This document shows positions 52,856 through 62,063 of a stretch of DNA of 64,000 nucleotides, in pieces. Source of the DNA: Candidatus Acidiferrum typicum (lineage in GTDB: Bacteria > Acidobacteriota > Terriglobia > Acidiferrales > UBA7541); assembly GCA_025463055.1 (NCBI GenBank), contig JAOAPV010000027.1, forward strand, positions 1 through 64,000, written 5' to 3'. The position numbers were made by a program, and so were the translations under genes. How positions within the stretch are numbered: the first letter of the stretch is position 1; each line of letters begins with the position of its first letter. The notes under the pieces were generated by a model. The model saw only the letters and a program-made list of their open reading frames with translations, was not told the DNA's origin and made no database searches.

Positions 52856-54052
52856 ATGGCACAAATCGCATCACGCATAGCAGAACTCAACGGCGAGGGT
52901 GCCCTCTCCGTCTTTGCCCGCGCCAAAGAATTGGAAAAGCAAGGCCGCTCCATTATCCATCTCGAGCTCGGCGAGCCCGATTTTCATCCTGCCGCACCCG
53001 TAGTCGATGCCTTGCGCAGCGCTGTGGCCGCGGGCCGCGACCGCTACGTCTCGCCGCGCGGCATTCCCGCCCTGCGCGAAGCCGTCGCCGGTTACCTGCA
53101 GCGCACGCGCGCGGTGCACGCCGCTCCCGAGCAGGTCTTAATCGCGCCGGGCTGCAAGATGGCGCTCTCGCTCGCGATGATGGCCCTCATCGAGCCTGGC
53201 GACGAAGTCCTCTATCCCGATCCGGGATTTCCTATCTATCCCTCGTTTGTGCGTGGCCTCGGCGCCAAAGCCATTCCATTTTTCCTCGAAGAGAAAAATC
53301 AGTTTCAGCCCGACCTTCGCGAGATCGCTGCAAAAATTTCGCCGCGTACCAAAGTCCTGATTTTCAATTCCCCAAATAATCCCACCGGAACCGTTTTCTC
53401 CGACGCAACCCTCAAGCAAATTGCAGAGCTTGCCCCCAGGCACGACCTCTGGATCATTGCCGACGAAATCTACGCGCGCATCCTTTTCGCCGGCACCTAC
53501 AAATCCATCTGGTCGCTCCCCGGAATGGCCGAGCGCACCGTCATCATTGACGGCTTCTCCAAAAGCTTCGCGATGACCGGATGGCGCCTGGGCTACGCCG
53601 TCGCGCCGCAGCGTGTGATCGACGCCATGGACCTGCTCGTCCTGAACACCTTCACGTGCGCAGCCGAATTCACGCAGGTCGCCGCAATCGAAGCGCTGCG
53701 TGACTCCACAGACGCAGTGGACGCCATGGTTGCGGAGTATCGCAAGCGCCGTGAGCTGTTCGTCGCCGGACTGAATCGTATTCCCGGCTTCTGCTGCCAT
53801 TCCCCCGAAGGCGCCTTCTACGCCTGGGTCAACATTGAAGACACTGGCGTACCAGCGCAGGAGCTAGCCTCAATCCTGCTCGAAGAAGCCGGTGTCGCCG
53901 CAATCGCAGGAGCAGCGTTCGGCACCGCCGGCAAAAACTACCTCCGCTTTTCGCTAGTAAGCGCCCGCAAACTACTCGAAGAAGCCCTGGAACGCATCGA
54001 GCGAGTATCCGCGCGTTGGCGTAGTGGCATTGTCGCGGCGCGGACGTTGTAG
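52856..54052 (+). CDS. PLP-dependent class I aminotransferase
   Basis: A 398-aa fold-type I enzyme of the aspartate aminotransferase family. Visible are IIHLELGEPDFHPAAPVVDAL near 35-55, the PLP phosphate region APGCKMALSL, FNSPNNPTGTVFSD with the ring-contacting Asn (about 175), IADEIYARILF, and the Schiff-base lysine in DGFSKSFAMTGWRLGY (near 237). Substrate is not clear; aspartate, aromatic or alanine are possible. No Shine-Dalgarno lies before the ATG. Confidence 0.92.
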   Translation: MAQIASRIAELNGEGALSVFARAKELEKQGRSIIHLELGEPDFHPAAPVVDALRSAVAAGRDRYVSPRGIPALREAVAGYLQRTRAVHAAPEQVLIAPGCKMALSLAMMALIEPGDEVLYPDPGFPIYPSFVRGLGAKAIPFFLEEKNQFQPDLREIAAKISPRTKVLIFNSPNNPTGTVFSDATLKQIAELAPRHDLWIIADEIYARILFAGTYKSIWSLPGMAERTVIIDGFSKSFAMTGWRLGYAVAPQRVIDAMDLLVLNTFTCAAEFTQVAAIEALRDSTDAVDAMVAEYRKRRELFVAGLNRIPGFCCHSPEGAFYAWVNIEDTGVPAQELASILLEEAGVAAIAGAAFGTAGKNYLRFSLVSARKLLEEALERIERVSARWRSGIVAARTL

Positions 54053-54104
54053 GGGCGTGCTTTAGCGCGTCCCACCTGTAGTGGCCGGGCTTTAGGCCAG
54101 GCCA
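54048..54104. repeat. Two tandem REP-like palindromic units (TGTAG...CTTTAG...)
   Basis: Unit one is 54048-54073 and unit two is 54077-54104. Each begins TGTAG and contains a GC-rich inverted repeat centred on GCTTTAG (CGTGCTTTAGCGCG and GGCCGGGCTTTAGGCC). Such short intergenic palindromes recur in soil bacteria. The first unit includes the aminotransferase stop codon. Confidence 0.5.
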
Positions 54105-54136
54105 GCAACTCGCGCCATCAGATTCAGGAGCGTGGA

Positions 54137-55474
54137 ATGACCAGAATTATTCGGATAGGGTTCGTCTTCGTTGCCGTTCTCGCCACGGGGACTTCGGCGC
54201 GCGCGCAAGCGAAGCCTCTGGCCTCCCCGCAAGACGTCCAGAAAATCTACGACAAGCTTTTGCCCCAAATCGACCGCATCCCGATCTACGACAATCATTC
54301 GCACGCCACATTCCCCGACGACTCCGACATGGACGCGCAAGCCGCTCCTCCCGATGAAAGCTCTGTCCTACGCCTGCGTGACACGAATCCCGAATTCATC
54401 GCCGCAGCGAAGTCGCTCTTCGGCTACCCATACGATGATTTTCAACCGGAACATGCCAAGTGGCTGGTCGAAAAAGAAAAGGCCGCGGAAAAAGACGGTG
54501 GCACCGCGTATTGGAACAGCATCCTGGACAAACTCAATATCGAAACGTGCCTCGCAAATCGCGTTGCCATGGCGCCCTATCTCGATCCCAAGCGCTTCCA
54601 CTGGGTTTTCTTCGTCGATTCATTTCTCTTTCCCTTTAACAATCGCGACCAAACCGGCAAGAATCCGGACATGGGCGTATACATTCCTCTGCAAGAAAAA
54701 GTTCTGCATCGCTACATGCAGCAGGAAAATGTAACCGGCCTCCCCGCCGACCTCGCAGGCTACGAAGCCTTCGTACGCCAAACCGTCGCCAATAATCAGA
54801 AAAAAGGCGGCGTCGCCATGAAGTTTGAGGCCGCCTATTTCCGCACGCTCTATTTCGGCGATCCGCCTCGCGAGAAAGCGGAGGCCATTTACGCGAAGTA
54901 TCACGCGGGCGGCGTTCCCTCGAACGATGACTACCGCACATTTCAGGATTACGTCTTTCGCGTCCTGATTGATCAGGCCAGCAAGCTCAATCTCCCCGCG
55001 CATTTTCATAGCGCAGTAGGCATCGGCGACTACTTCAGCCTGCGCAACGGCAACCCTCTCAATCTCGAAAATGTCTTGCGCGACCCACGCTACGCCAAAA
55101 ACAAATTCGTTTTGATCCACGGTGGGTATCCGTACACGCTCGAAATGATCTGGCTCACCGCGGCCAAGAACGTCTACACGGATTCTTCTCTCGTGGGTTA
55201 CTACGTCTATCCCTCCGAGCTGAAAAACATTCTGAAGCAGTGGATCTCGCTCTATCCTGAGCGCATAATGTTCGGCTCCGACGCGTTCCCGTTCAGCGAT
55301 GCCTTGGGCGCGGAGGAAACTTTCTGGCTCGCCGCGCGTTCGGCGCGCACCGCCATCGCCGCCGCTTTGGCCGAACTCGTCGCCGAAGGCGCATTCACCG
55401 AAGAAAAAGCACTCGAGTTCGCGCGCATGTATCTGCACGACAATGCCGCGCACCTCTATGGAGAAACCAAATGA
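54137..55474 (+). CDS. Exported amidohydrolase family (TIM-barrel) protein
   Basis: A 445-aa protein with a signal peptide (VFVAVLATGTSARAQA) and an amidohydro_2-type barrel: IPIYDNHSHATFP (HxH metal site near residue 53), the active-site His region NLPAHFHSAVGIGDYF, FVLIHGGYPYTLEMIWLT, and MFGSDAFPFSDALGAEE near the C-terminus with the final Asp. Relatives include 2-amino-3-carboxymuconate decarboxylase-type enzymes and membrane-dipeptidase-like proteins. The substrate is unknown. It overlaps the following cupin gene by 4 bp (ATGA). Confidence 0.88.
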   Translation: MTRIIRIGFVFVAVLATGTSARAQAKPLASPQDVQKIYDKLLPQIDRIPIYDNHSHATFPDDSDMDAQAAPPDESSVLRLRDTNPEFIAAAKSLFGYPYDDFQPEHAKWLVEKEKAAEKDGGTAYWNSILDKLNIETCLANRVAMAPYLDPKRFHWVFFVDSFLFPFNNRDQTGKNPDMGVYIPLQEKVLHRYMQQENVTGLPADLAGYEAFVRQTVANNQKKGGVAMKFEAAYFRTLYFGDPPREKAEAIYAKYHAGGVPSNDDYRTFQDYVFRVLIDQASKLNLPAHFHSAVGIGDYFSLRNGNPLNLENVLRDPRYAKNKFVLIHGGYPYTLEMIWLTAAKNVYTDSSLVGYYVYPSELKNILKQWISLYPERIMFGSDAFPFSDALGAEETFWLAARSARTAIAAALAELVAEGAFTEEKALEFARMYLHDNAAHLYGETK

Positions 55475-55842
55475 GCGCAGCAGCAAAAATGAAGTACATT
55501 CCCTGGAAAACGGTCGAACGCGAAAAACTGAATCCGCTGATCGACCGCGAAATGCTCGTCGGCGACAAAGTGATGCTCGCACGCGTGCTCATGAAAAAAG
55601 GCGCGCACGTTCCTTTGCATCATCACCACAACGAGCAAGTCACCTACATCCTGGAAGGCGCGCTGAAATTTGCGATCGACGGCAAAGAAATCGTAGTGCG
55701 CGCCGGCGAAGTGCTCTGCATCCCCCCGCACATGCCCCACGAAGCCTGGGCACTGGAAGATACAATCGACCTCGACATCTTTGATCCCCCGCGCGAAGAC
55801 TGGCTAAACAAAACCGACGATTACCTGCGCGGCGGCCGCTAG
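55471..55842 (+). CDS. Cupin-domain protein
   Basis: A 123-aa single cupin barrel: VPLHHHHNEQVTYILEGALKFAIDGKE is motif 1 with HxH and Glu (about 48-74) and LCIPPHMPHEAWALEDTIDLDIF is motif 2 with the third His. The metal site is intact. No signal peptide is seen, so it acts in the cytoplasm while its coupled partner is exported. Start ATG overlaps the amidohydrolase stop. Confidence 0.92.
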   Translation: MSAAAKMKYIPWKTVEREKLNPLIDREMLVGDKVMLARVLMKKGAHVPLHHHHNEQVTYILEGALKFAIDGKEIVVRAGEVLCIPPHMPHEAWALEDTIDLDIFDPPREDWLNKTDDYLRGGR

Positions 55843-55915
55843 CGCCAATAGACGTTCATGGAGCAGGTCGATTCTTGAGCACGAAAAACTCTTGCAGGCG
55901 TTAAATGGAAGATGA

Positions 55916-56752
55916 CTACAGTTGGAGCGGTTTCAGAGGCACTTCTTGCGATGCGACCAGGAGCTGTCCGCCGAACGCGCATTCTGCTGGTCGCCGGCCC
56001 AGCGCCTCTTCCGCGGAAATTCGCGCCAAATCTGGATTATTGTTTTCCAGCGACAGATGCGCCAGCACCAGGAACCGCGCCCGCGCATCGAATCCGTCCG
56101 GATCAGCCAAGAATTCGCTCACCGCATGGTTCGACAAATGCCCGGTCCGGCTAAGCACCCGCTGCTTCACGACCCACGGGTATGGCCCGACTTTCAGCAT
56201 GTCCAGATCATGATTCGATTCCAGCACCAGGCAATCCGCGTCGCGCAAATGCACCTTCACCAGCGCCGGCATATATCCCAGGTCCGTGACCAGCGCCAGC
56301 TTCACTCCGTCGGCGCGAAACGTAAATCCGATCGGATCGGCGGCATCATGCGGAATCGCAAACGCATGCACTTCGATATCGCCAATGCAAAACCTTTGGC
56401 CCGCTTGGATTTTTTCCACGCCGCGCAGCCGCTTCCCCAGCGTTTCCGGCAGTGTGCGCTGCAGCGCATCCATGGTCGGCTCGGTCACATACAGCGGCGC
56501 CTTCCACAAGCCCAGCATCTGCGGCAAGCCGTTGCAATGATCGCTATGCTCGTGCGTAATCAGAATGCCGTCGAGCCGGTCAACACTTTGCTCAACAGCG
56601 GCGAGGCGGGCCAGGGTTTCGCGCTTGCCAAGTCCGGCGTCAATAAGGAGTCGAGTGCTCTCCGTCTCGAGTAAAGTAATATTCCCCGAGCTGCCCGACG
56701 CCAGTATGGACACCCGCAAGCCGATTGCTTTCCCCCAGTACGTATCCAACAA
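55916..56752 (-). CDS. MBL-fold metallo-hydrolase, YycJ/WalJ-like
   Basis: A 278-aa protein (TTG 56752) or about 267 aa if TTG 56719 after GGGGGAAA is used. Family wording is GLRVSILASGSSGNITLLETESTRLLIDAGL. The metal-binding HEHSDHC is near 65-71, and VTDLGYMPALV and SNHDLDMLK follow. Relatives are exonuclease-like proteins linked to cell-wall signalling or DNA repair in Firmicutes. The start is uncertain because no ATG is available near the conserved N-terminus. Confidence 0.88.
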   Translation of the reverse strand: MLDTYWGKAIGLRVSILASGSSGNITLLETESTRLLIDAGLGKRETLARLAAVEQSVDRLDGILITHEHSDHCNGLPQMLGLWKAPLYVTEPTMDALQRTLPETLGKRLRGVEKIQAGQRFCIGDIEVHAFAIPHDAADPIGFTFRADGVKLALVTDLGYMPALVKVHLRDADCLVLESNHDLDMLKVGPYPWVVKQRVLSRTGHLSNHAVSEFLADPDGFDARARFLVLAHLSLENNNPDLARISAEEALGRRPAECAFGGQLLVASQEVPLKPLQL

Positions 56753-56852
56753 ATTTTCAGAATCATCGCATCGCGCAACCCCGCCGTCAATGAAATAGCG
56801 CTGACCTTGCTTAAAGTTTTATGTCTTGGCAGATTTTCGAAGTCAGAGGAAA

Positions 56853-58130
56853 TTAGCAGGCGAGGCGGGAGCGATCTAGCGTGAAACCGTTCAGGGAGCC
56901 GAGCACTGTGACCGCGATCTGCTCGGGCTTGAAGAATTCTTGCGCGAGCGATTGCACGTCTTCGCGCGTCACGGCGCTGATGGACTGCAGAATCTCGTCC
57001 AGCGAGTAGAAGCGCCCAAAGTACAGCTCTTGCCGCGCCAGGTTTGACATTCGCGCGCTCGTAGATTCCAGCGAAAGCATCAGCGAGCCCTTTAGGTGAT
57101 TCTTCGCGCGCAGCAGCTCTTCCTCGCTGACCGGCGATTCCTTCAAGTCACGGAATTCCTTCACGATCAAGTCAATTACTTGGCCGACCGTTTCGCGCGC
57201 TGTCCCCGCATACACGGTCATCATTCCCGCGTCCGAATACGGCGTCAGTTCACTGAAAACCGCGTACGCCAGGCCCAATTTCTCGCGAATGTTCTGGAAG
57301 AGGCGCGAAGACATCCCGCCGCCCAGCAAATTATTCATCACTGCGACCGCAAACCGCCCCTTGTGCGCCAGCGGGTACGAAGGCACGCCCATGCACACAT
57401 GCACCTGCTCAAGATCCCGTTTCGTTTCCAGATGAATCGGCGCCTCGGTGGAAGGCGCAGCGTGCCCTTCAACTTTTCCCGCCGCCGTCAATCCTCCAAA
57501 TTCGCGCTGCACCAGCTCCAGGACTTTTTCGTGGGGCACGTTTCCCGCCGCCGTCAGGACAATCCGGTCCGGCGCGAACCACGAATCGAATCGCGTCCGG
57601 AGCGCATCCTTGTTGAATTTACGCACCGTATCCGGAGTCCCCAGAATTGGCCGCCCCAGTGCGTGCCTCGGCCAGAAGCCGCGCGTGAAAATTTCATGCA
57701 GCAGATATTCAGGATTATCCAGGTCCATCTTGATCTCTTCCAAGACCACCTGGCGTTCTTTCTTCACATCTTCGGAATCGAACTTCGGCCGCAACACCAA
57801 GTCCGCGATGATGTCGAACGCAATCGGCAAATGTTCGTCCAGAACCTTGGCGTTGAAGCAAATCTGTTCTTTGGAGGTGAACGCGTCCAACATCCCGCCG
57901 ATGGAATCCATTTCCCGCGCAATCGCTTCCGCTGAGCGCCGCTCCGTGCCCTTGAAGACCATGTGCTCCATGAAGTGAGCCAGGCCGTTCTCTTCCTGGA
58001 CCTCGCGGCGCGAGCCGTTGCGCACCCAAACGCCTACGGAAACCGAGCGCACGTGGGTCATCGTCTCCGTAATGACCACCAGGCCATTGGGCAGAACATG
58101 CTTGCGGATATCTCGCGGCTCCGTCGTCAT
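56853..58130 (-). CDS. M16 family zinc peptidase
   Basis: A 425-aa inverzincin protease. LPNGLVVITETMTHVRSVSVGVWVRNGSRRE opens the first domain, the inverted zinc motif HFMEH (near residue 47 in GLAHFMEHMVFKGT) is complete, and the second domain includes VCMGVPSYPLAHKGRFAVAVMNNLLGGGMSSRLFQNIREKLGLAY. This is the short, single-chain type resembling mitochondrial processing peptidase beta subunits and bacterial YmxG. It has no signal peptide. No partner M16 gene is adjacent. Confidence 0.94.
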   Translation of the reverse strand: MTTEPRDIRKHVLPNGLVVITETMTHVRSVSVGVWVRNGSRREVQEENGLAHFMEHMVFKGTERRSAEAIAREMDSIGGMLDAFTSKEQICFNAKVLDEHLPIAFDIIADLVLRPKFDSEDVKKERQVVLEEIKMDLDNPEYLLHEIFTRGFWPRHALGRPILGTPDTVRKFNKDALRTRFDSWFAPDRIVLTAAGNVPHEKVLELVQREFGGLTAAGKVEGHAAPSTEAPIHLETKRDLEQVHVCMGVPSYPLAHKGRFAVAVMNNLLGGGMSSRLFQNIREKLGLAYAVFSELTPYSDAGMMTVYAGTARETVGQVIDLIVKEFRDLKESPVSEEELLRAKNHLKGSLMLSLESTSARMSNLARQELYFGRFYSLDEILQSISAVTREDVQSLAQEFFKPEQIAVTVLGSLNGFTLDRSRLAC

Positions 58131-58342
58131 GATGGAATTGTGACATACGGAGGAGTAAAGAGGAAATCAGGGGAAAATAGGGCGGCAACTCACGTGTTTA
58201 CTTGGAGTTGCGGAGAAAGCGAACAGGAATCCCCTTAGAGCTCAGCGGAAAATTGAAAATGGAAAGGCGCGAACTCGCTAACGGCTTTCGACGAAAGAAC
58301 TTATGGTTTACCGCCCCAGTTACAATCGTGCGGCAAAGACGA

Positions 58343-58945
58343 TTAGAGCAGCTTCTCCGCAGGGTTGAGCTTTCCGTATTCGCTGGTGTAATGCAGCGGC
58401 ACATCCGCGTACGTGCCCTTCTCGCGCTGGTAAATCTCGCAAGTGTCAAACGGCTTCGAATACACGTGGATGCTCACCGCGCGCTGGCTGAATTCCACTA
58501 AATTCAGCACCTGGTGCACCGGCTCCAGCGGATTCACGTATGCAGGGTGTGTCGCATCCATATCGTACGTGTCGGTAGGAACGATGTGGCACGTGCCGCA
58601 GTTCGCGTCGCGCTCCTCAACTCGAAAATTCTGCACGCGCAGCCGCCCGATCGGTGCGGACATCCAGCAATTCTGGTCGCGATGGTTGTGAATGCGGCTG
58701 AATTGGCCAATCTCCCAGCAAATCGTCATGCACTCGAACACATCATTCTTGAAAATCAGATTCCGCGTGTAATTTCCTTTGGAGAAGAAAAGATATTTCT
58801 CCAGTGTCTCCGGCCGCACCGCATGTTGCAGGATGTAGTCCTGCACCCCTTGCAGTGTGAACTCACGTTCGCGTATGGCTGCCAATCCCGCAACCCACTC
58901 ACCGATGGGCAGTTGCTCTGTCGCGATTTTCACTTGTTTGGGCAT
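58343..58945 (-). CDS. Cysteine dioxygenase type I
   Basis: A 200-aa cupin-fold iron enzyme that oxidises cysteine to cysteine sulfinate. Metal histidines are in RIHNHRDQNC (H-x-H) and VHQVLN. The substrate arginine is in YTRNL. Both residues of the thioether crosslink known from mammalian enzymes appear present: Cys five residues after the second His and Tyr in SIHVYSKPFDTC. Many bacterial homologues have Gly at the Cys position. The ATG at 58945 is used; a longer frame reaches 59005. Confidence 0.93.
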   Translation of the reverse strand: MPKQVKIATEQLPIGEWVAGLAAIREREFTLQGVQDYILQHAVRPETLEKYLFFSKGNYTRNLIFKNDVFECMTICWEIGQFSRIHNHRDQNCWMSAPIGRLRVQNFRVEERDANCGTCHIVPTDTYDMDATHPAYVNPLEPVHQVLNLVEFSQRAVSIHVYSKPFDTCEIYQREKGTYADVPLHYTSEYGKLNPAEKLL

Positions 58946-59062
58946 TTCGTAAGCCTCAGGCGTTTCGAAGCTGGACTTTCGCCAAATTATACCGCGCGGC
59001 GGCAAAGAAGTAGAGATGCTGGATTAAATTCCGGGGGCGGGAGTATAACTTGTTGTTAAGAA

Positions 59063-59494
59063 ATGAAGATGAGCGCGAATGACCCTTACGACCTGCAACG
59101 CTTTGTACAGGCACAGAGCAGCTGCTTCGAGAGAGTATGCAGTGAATTGCGTGAAGGTCAGAAACAAAGTCACTGGATGTGGTTCGTTTTTCCGCAGTTA
59201 AGAGGCCTGGGAAGCAGTCCACTGGCCGTGAGATATGCGATCTCATCACGAGAGGAAGCTCAGGCTTATCTAAAGAATTCCATTCTTGGGCCTCGACTAA
59301 CACACTGCACTGAGTTGGTTTTGACCGTGGAGGCGCGTTCGGTCAAGCAGATATTTGGGAGCCCTGATGATCTGAAGTTTCGCTCTTCGATGACCTTGTT
59401 TGCGAACGTTACCTCCGAAAATATGGTGTTCAAAGATGCCCTCCAGAAGTATTTTGCCGGAGAGCCTGATCATCTGACGATTGACCGGATGTAA
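59063..59494 (+). CDS. DUF1810 family protein
   Basis: A 143-aa protein with the typical PYDLQRFVQAQSSCFERVCSELREGQKQSHWMWFVFPQLRGLGSSPLAVRYAI and HCTELVLTVE patterns. DUF1810 (YbiA-neighbour type) proteins are small, cytoplasmic and of unknown function. It is divergent from the cysteine dioxygenase and its codon use looks slightly less GC-rich than its neighbours. Confidence 0.92.
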   Translation: MKMSANDPYDLQRFVQAQSSCFERVCSELREGQKQSHWMWFVFPQLRGLGSSPLAVRYAISSREEAQAYLKNSILGPRLTHCTELVLTVEARSVKQIFGSPDDLKFRSSMTLFANVTSENMVFKDALQKYFAGEPDHLTIDRM

Positions 59495-59562
59495 TCGGGC
59501 CGAGTCCTCAGTGCGCGAATATCTGGTGCGCTTCGTGAAATAATGGACTAGTAAGGACGGCC

Positions 59563-60654
59563 ATGGAGCTTCTAGGCAAATCCAAGAATGAGCTGCGCGA
59601 TTTCTGCATATCGCTCGGCGAGCCCGCCTACCGCGGCGGCCAGATCTACCATGCATTGTATGTCGGGCGGAAATCTTCGGTCCGCGAAATCAGCAATCTT
59701 CCTGCGTCCCTGCGCGAGCGCCTTCCCGCTGAAGCCACGATTACGTGGCCGACCGTGCGCCAGACCTACGCCTCGCAAGACGGCTCGGTTCGTTACCTGC
59801 TAGGGCTACCGGATTCGGGAGCGGATGCAAAAAGAAAATCGGGACCCGCGTCAGTGGAAGTGGTGTTTATGCCCAGCACCGGGCGCCAAACGATCTGCAT
59901 CTCCACGCAAGCCGGTTGCGCCGTCGACTGCCAATTTTGCCTGACCGCGCAGCTCGGACTGATCCGCAATCTCACGCCCGGGGAAATTCTCGCGCAAGTT
60001 CTGCTCCCGCTCGAGCTGCACAAAGCTCAACTCGCGCCGCAAACTAATCTCGTCCTCATGGGCCAAGGCGAACCGCTACTCAACTTCGATGCTGTAATGG
60101 CAGCGCTGCGCATCATCCTCGATCCGGAAGCCCTCGCTATCTCCCCGAAGCATGTCACCCTTTCGACCAGCGGCATCATTCCCGGCATCGAGCGGCTCGC
60201 CCAAGAGAAAATTCGCCCGAAGCTCGCCATCTCGCTCAACGCCTCGAACGACGAGCAGCGCGACTCGATCATGCCCATCAATCGCAAATATCCGCTCGCC
60301 GCTCTGCTGGCAGCGTGCCAAAAGTATCCGCTTCGTCCCTGGGAGCACCTCACGTTCGAATACGTGATGCTCGGCGGCGTGAACGATTCCGCGGAAGACG
60401 CTCGTCGCGTCGTACGCCTGCTGGCCAATCTGAAGTCTGTAAAGGTAAACCTGATTCCGTGGAATCCCGGCGAACTCCCGTATCACGAGTCTTCACCGGA
60501 ATCGATCGAAGCGTTCCGCAAAATTCTTGTCGATCGGGGCGTTCCCGCTTTCGTCCGCTATTCCCGGGGGCGCGACGTAATGGCTGCGTGCGGCCAACTG
60601 GCTCTGCTAAATATCGCTCCGGTAAACGCCAACGGCGCGGCGACACAACATTAA
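59563..60654 (+). CDS. rlmN: 23S rRNA (adenine-2503-C2)-methyltransferase
   Basis: A 363-aa radical SAM enzyme that methylates A2503 of 23S rRNA and A37 of some tRNAs. The cluster-binding CAVDCQFC is near 117-124, GQGEPLLNFDAVM near 166, and the conserved C-terminal Cys lies in VMAACGQLAL near 350. Length matches the family. Confidence 0.95.
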   Translation: MELLGKSKNELRDFCISLGEPAYRGGQIYHALYVGRKSSVREISNLPASLRERLPAEATITWPTVRQTYASQDGSVRYLLGLPDSGADAKRKSGPASVEVVFMPSTGRQTICISTQAGCAVDCQFCLTAQLGLIRNLTPGEILAQVLLPLELHKAQLAPQTNLVLMGQGEPLLNFDAVMAALRIILDPEALAISPKHVTLSTSGIIPGIERLAQEKIRPKLAISLNASNDEQRDSIMPINRKYPLAALLAACQKYPLRPWEHLTFEYVMLGGVNDSAEDARRVVRLLANLKSVKVNLIPWNPGELPYHESSPESIEAFRKILVDRGVPAFVRYSRGRDVMAACGQLALLNIAPVNANGAATQH

Positions 60655-60673
60655 TCCGCCATACGACTCCAAT

Positions 60674-61627
60674 CTAGCGACCCGCCGATTTCTTTTCTTC
60701 CGTTCGAATCCCGATCACCGCCATCATCCGGCCGCTCTGTGCGCCCTCTTTGCGATAACTGAACAGAAGATCCCGCCGGCACCCGGTACACAAATCACTC
60801 ACAAAAATATTCGCTGCCGGTACGCCCGCCGCTTCTAATTGCGACCGGTTCGCCTTCCGTAAATCCAAAAGCACTTTCTTCGGCGGCGGCTGATGCCCCG
60901 GCGGCATCATGTTCAGCCATTGCAACGGATTCGGCTCGTCCCCCGTGCGCAGCTCATCGAAAAATTCCGCCGCATTCGCGAATTGTCCGCTGAACGCCGC
61001 CGCTACTTCGGTTCCCACCTCATAGCAGCATCCGCCAATGGCCGGGCCAATCGCCGCAAGCAAATCCGCAGCCTGCGAGCCAAACTGCATCTGCATCCGG
61101 CCAATCGCCTTTTCTACGATGCGCGCCAGCGTCCCGCGCCATCCCGCATGCACTGCGGCGACCGCGCGATTTTTTGGGTCGACTAATAAAATGGGGACGC
61201 AGTCCGCCGTCTGCACTGCCAGTAACAGCCCCGCGGTCTTTGTAACCGAGGCGTCCGCGCGTGAAGGCTCTGTAGGCGCCGATTCGAAATGCAAAATCGC
61301 GTCGGAATGAAATTGTAAGAGCGAAACCAATTTCAAGTCCTGCGCGCCAACCGCGGCCTGCAAGCGCGCCCGGTTTTCCTTCACGTTCTCGCGCGCGTCC
61401 CACTCCGTAAATCCCAAGTTCAAGACGCGCTGGCCATCCAGTTGGCTCGCGCCACCTTGCCGCGTGCTAAACCCATGCACCAGCCACGCCAGCTTCGCCA
61501 GCTCCGGAACCTGCAAGATCCGAAGTCCTCGGTGAGTACGCTCCGTCCAATTCGTTGCGTCGGCTTGACGCCGGGTGCGCTGCTTGGTTTTTTTGTTCTT
61601 GGCCCTGGTTCCCTTGGTCGCTGCCAT
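60674..61627 (-). CDS. pgeF: Peptidoglycan editing factor / multicopper polyphenol oxidase-like
   Basis: A 317-aa YfiH-family protein starting at ATG 61627; the frame is open to 61813 but that section overlaps acpS. A basic N-terminus (KGTRAKNKKTKQRTRR) precedes the domain. The Zn/Cu-site motifs are VQTADCVPILL, AAVHAGWRGTLARIV and IGGCCYEV, with CTGCRRDLLFSYR at the end. PgeF removes wrongly incorporated serine from peptidoglycan precursors in E. coli; some homologues oxidise phenols or deaminate adenosine. Confidence 0.92.
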   Translation of the reverse strand: MAATKGTRAKNKKTKQRTRRQADATNWTERTHRGLRILQVPELAKLAWLVHGFSTRQGGASQLDGQRVLNLGFTEWDARENVKENRARLQAAVGAQDLKLVSLLQFHSDAILHFESAPTEPSRADASVTKTAGLLLAVQTADCVPILLVDPKNRAVAAVHAGWRGTLARIVEKAIGRMQMQFGSQAADLLAAIGPAIGGCCYEVGTEVAAAFSGQFANAAEFFDELRTGDEPNPLQWLNMMPPGHQPPPKKVLLDLRKANRSQLEAAGVPAANIFVSDLCTGCRRDLLFSYRKEGAQSGRMMAVIGIRTEEKKSAGR

Positions 61628-61685
61628 GTGGGTACCAGTATAATCGCAGTTCACGAGCGCTCGCCGCTCGAGAGTTGGAGATATT

Positions 61686-62063
61686 TTGATCATTGGTTTG
61701 GGTGTGGACATTGCCGAAGTTCCGCGCATCCGAGCGGCCATTGAACGCCGCGGCGAGCCATTTCTCCGTCGTGTCTTCACTTCCGCGGAAATCGAATATT
61801 GCGAGCGCTTCAAGAATAAGTTCGAACGCTACGCCGGGCGCTTCGCCGCGAAAGAGGCGGCCATGAAAGCGCTCGGTACTGGGTGGAGCCGCGGGGTTCG
61901 CTGGGTCGATCTGGAAGTGGTCCGCGAGCAGAGCGGCCGCCCCTCCATGGCGCTCGCCGGTGAGGCCGCAAAAATTGCCGGCCACCTAGGCGTGAAGCGC
62001 ATCTCGATCAGCATCACGCACACCGAAGCGCAAGCCCTGGCGCAAGTTATTTTTGAGGATTAG
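61686..62063 (+). CDS. acpS: Holo-[acyl-carrier-protein] synthase
   Basis: A 125-aa phosphopantetheinyl transferase. Motifs are IIGLGVDIAEVPRIRAAIER (residues 1-20), FAAKEAAMKALGTGWSRGVRW (about 57-77) with Mg-site acids, and ISISHTEAQALAQV at the end. TTGGAGATATT is the likely Shine-Dalgarno. It is divergent from pgeF and convergent with mtaB by a 4-bp overlap. Confidence 0.94.
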   Translation: MIIGLGVDIAEVPRIRAAIERRGEPFLRRVFTSAEIEYCERFKNKFERYAGRFAAKEAAMKALGTGWSRGVRWVDLEVVREQSGRPSMALAGEAAKIAGHLGVKRISISITHTEAQALAQVIFED

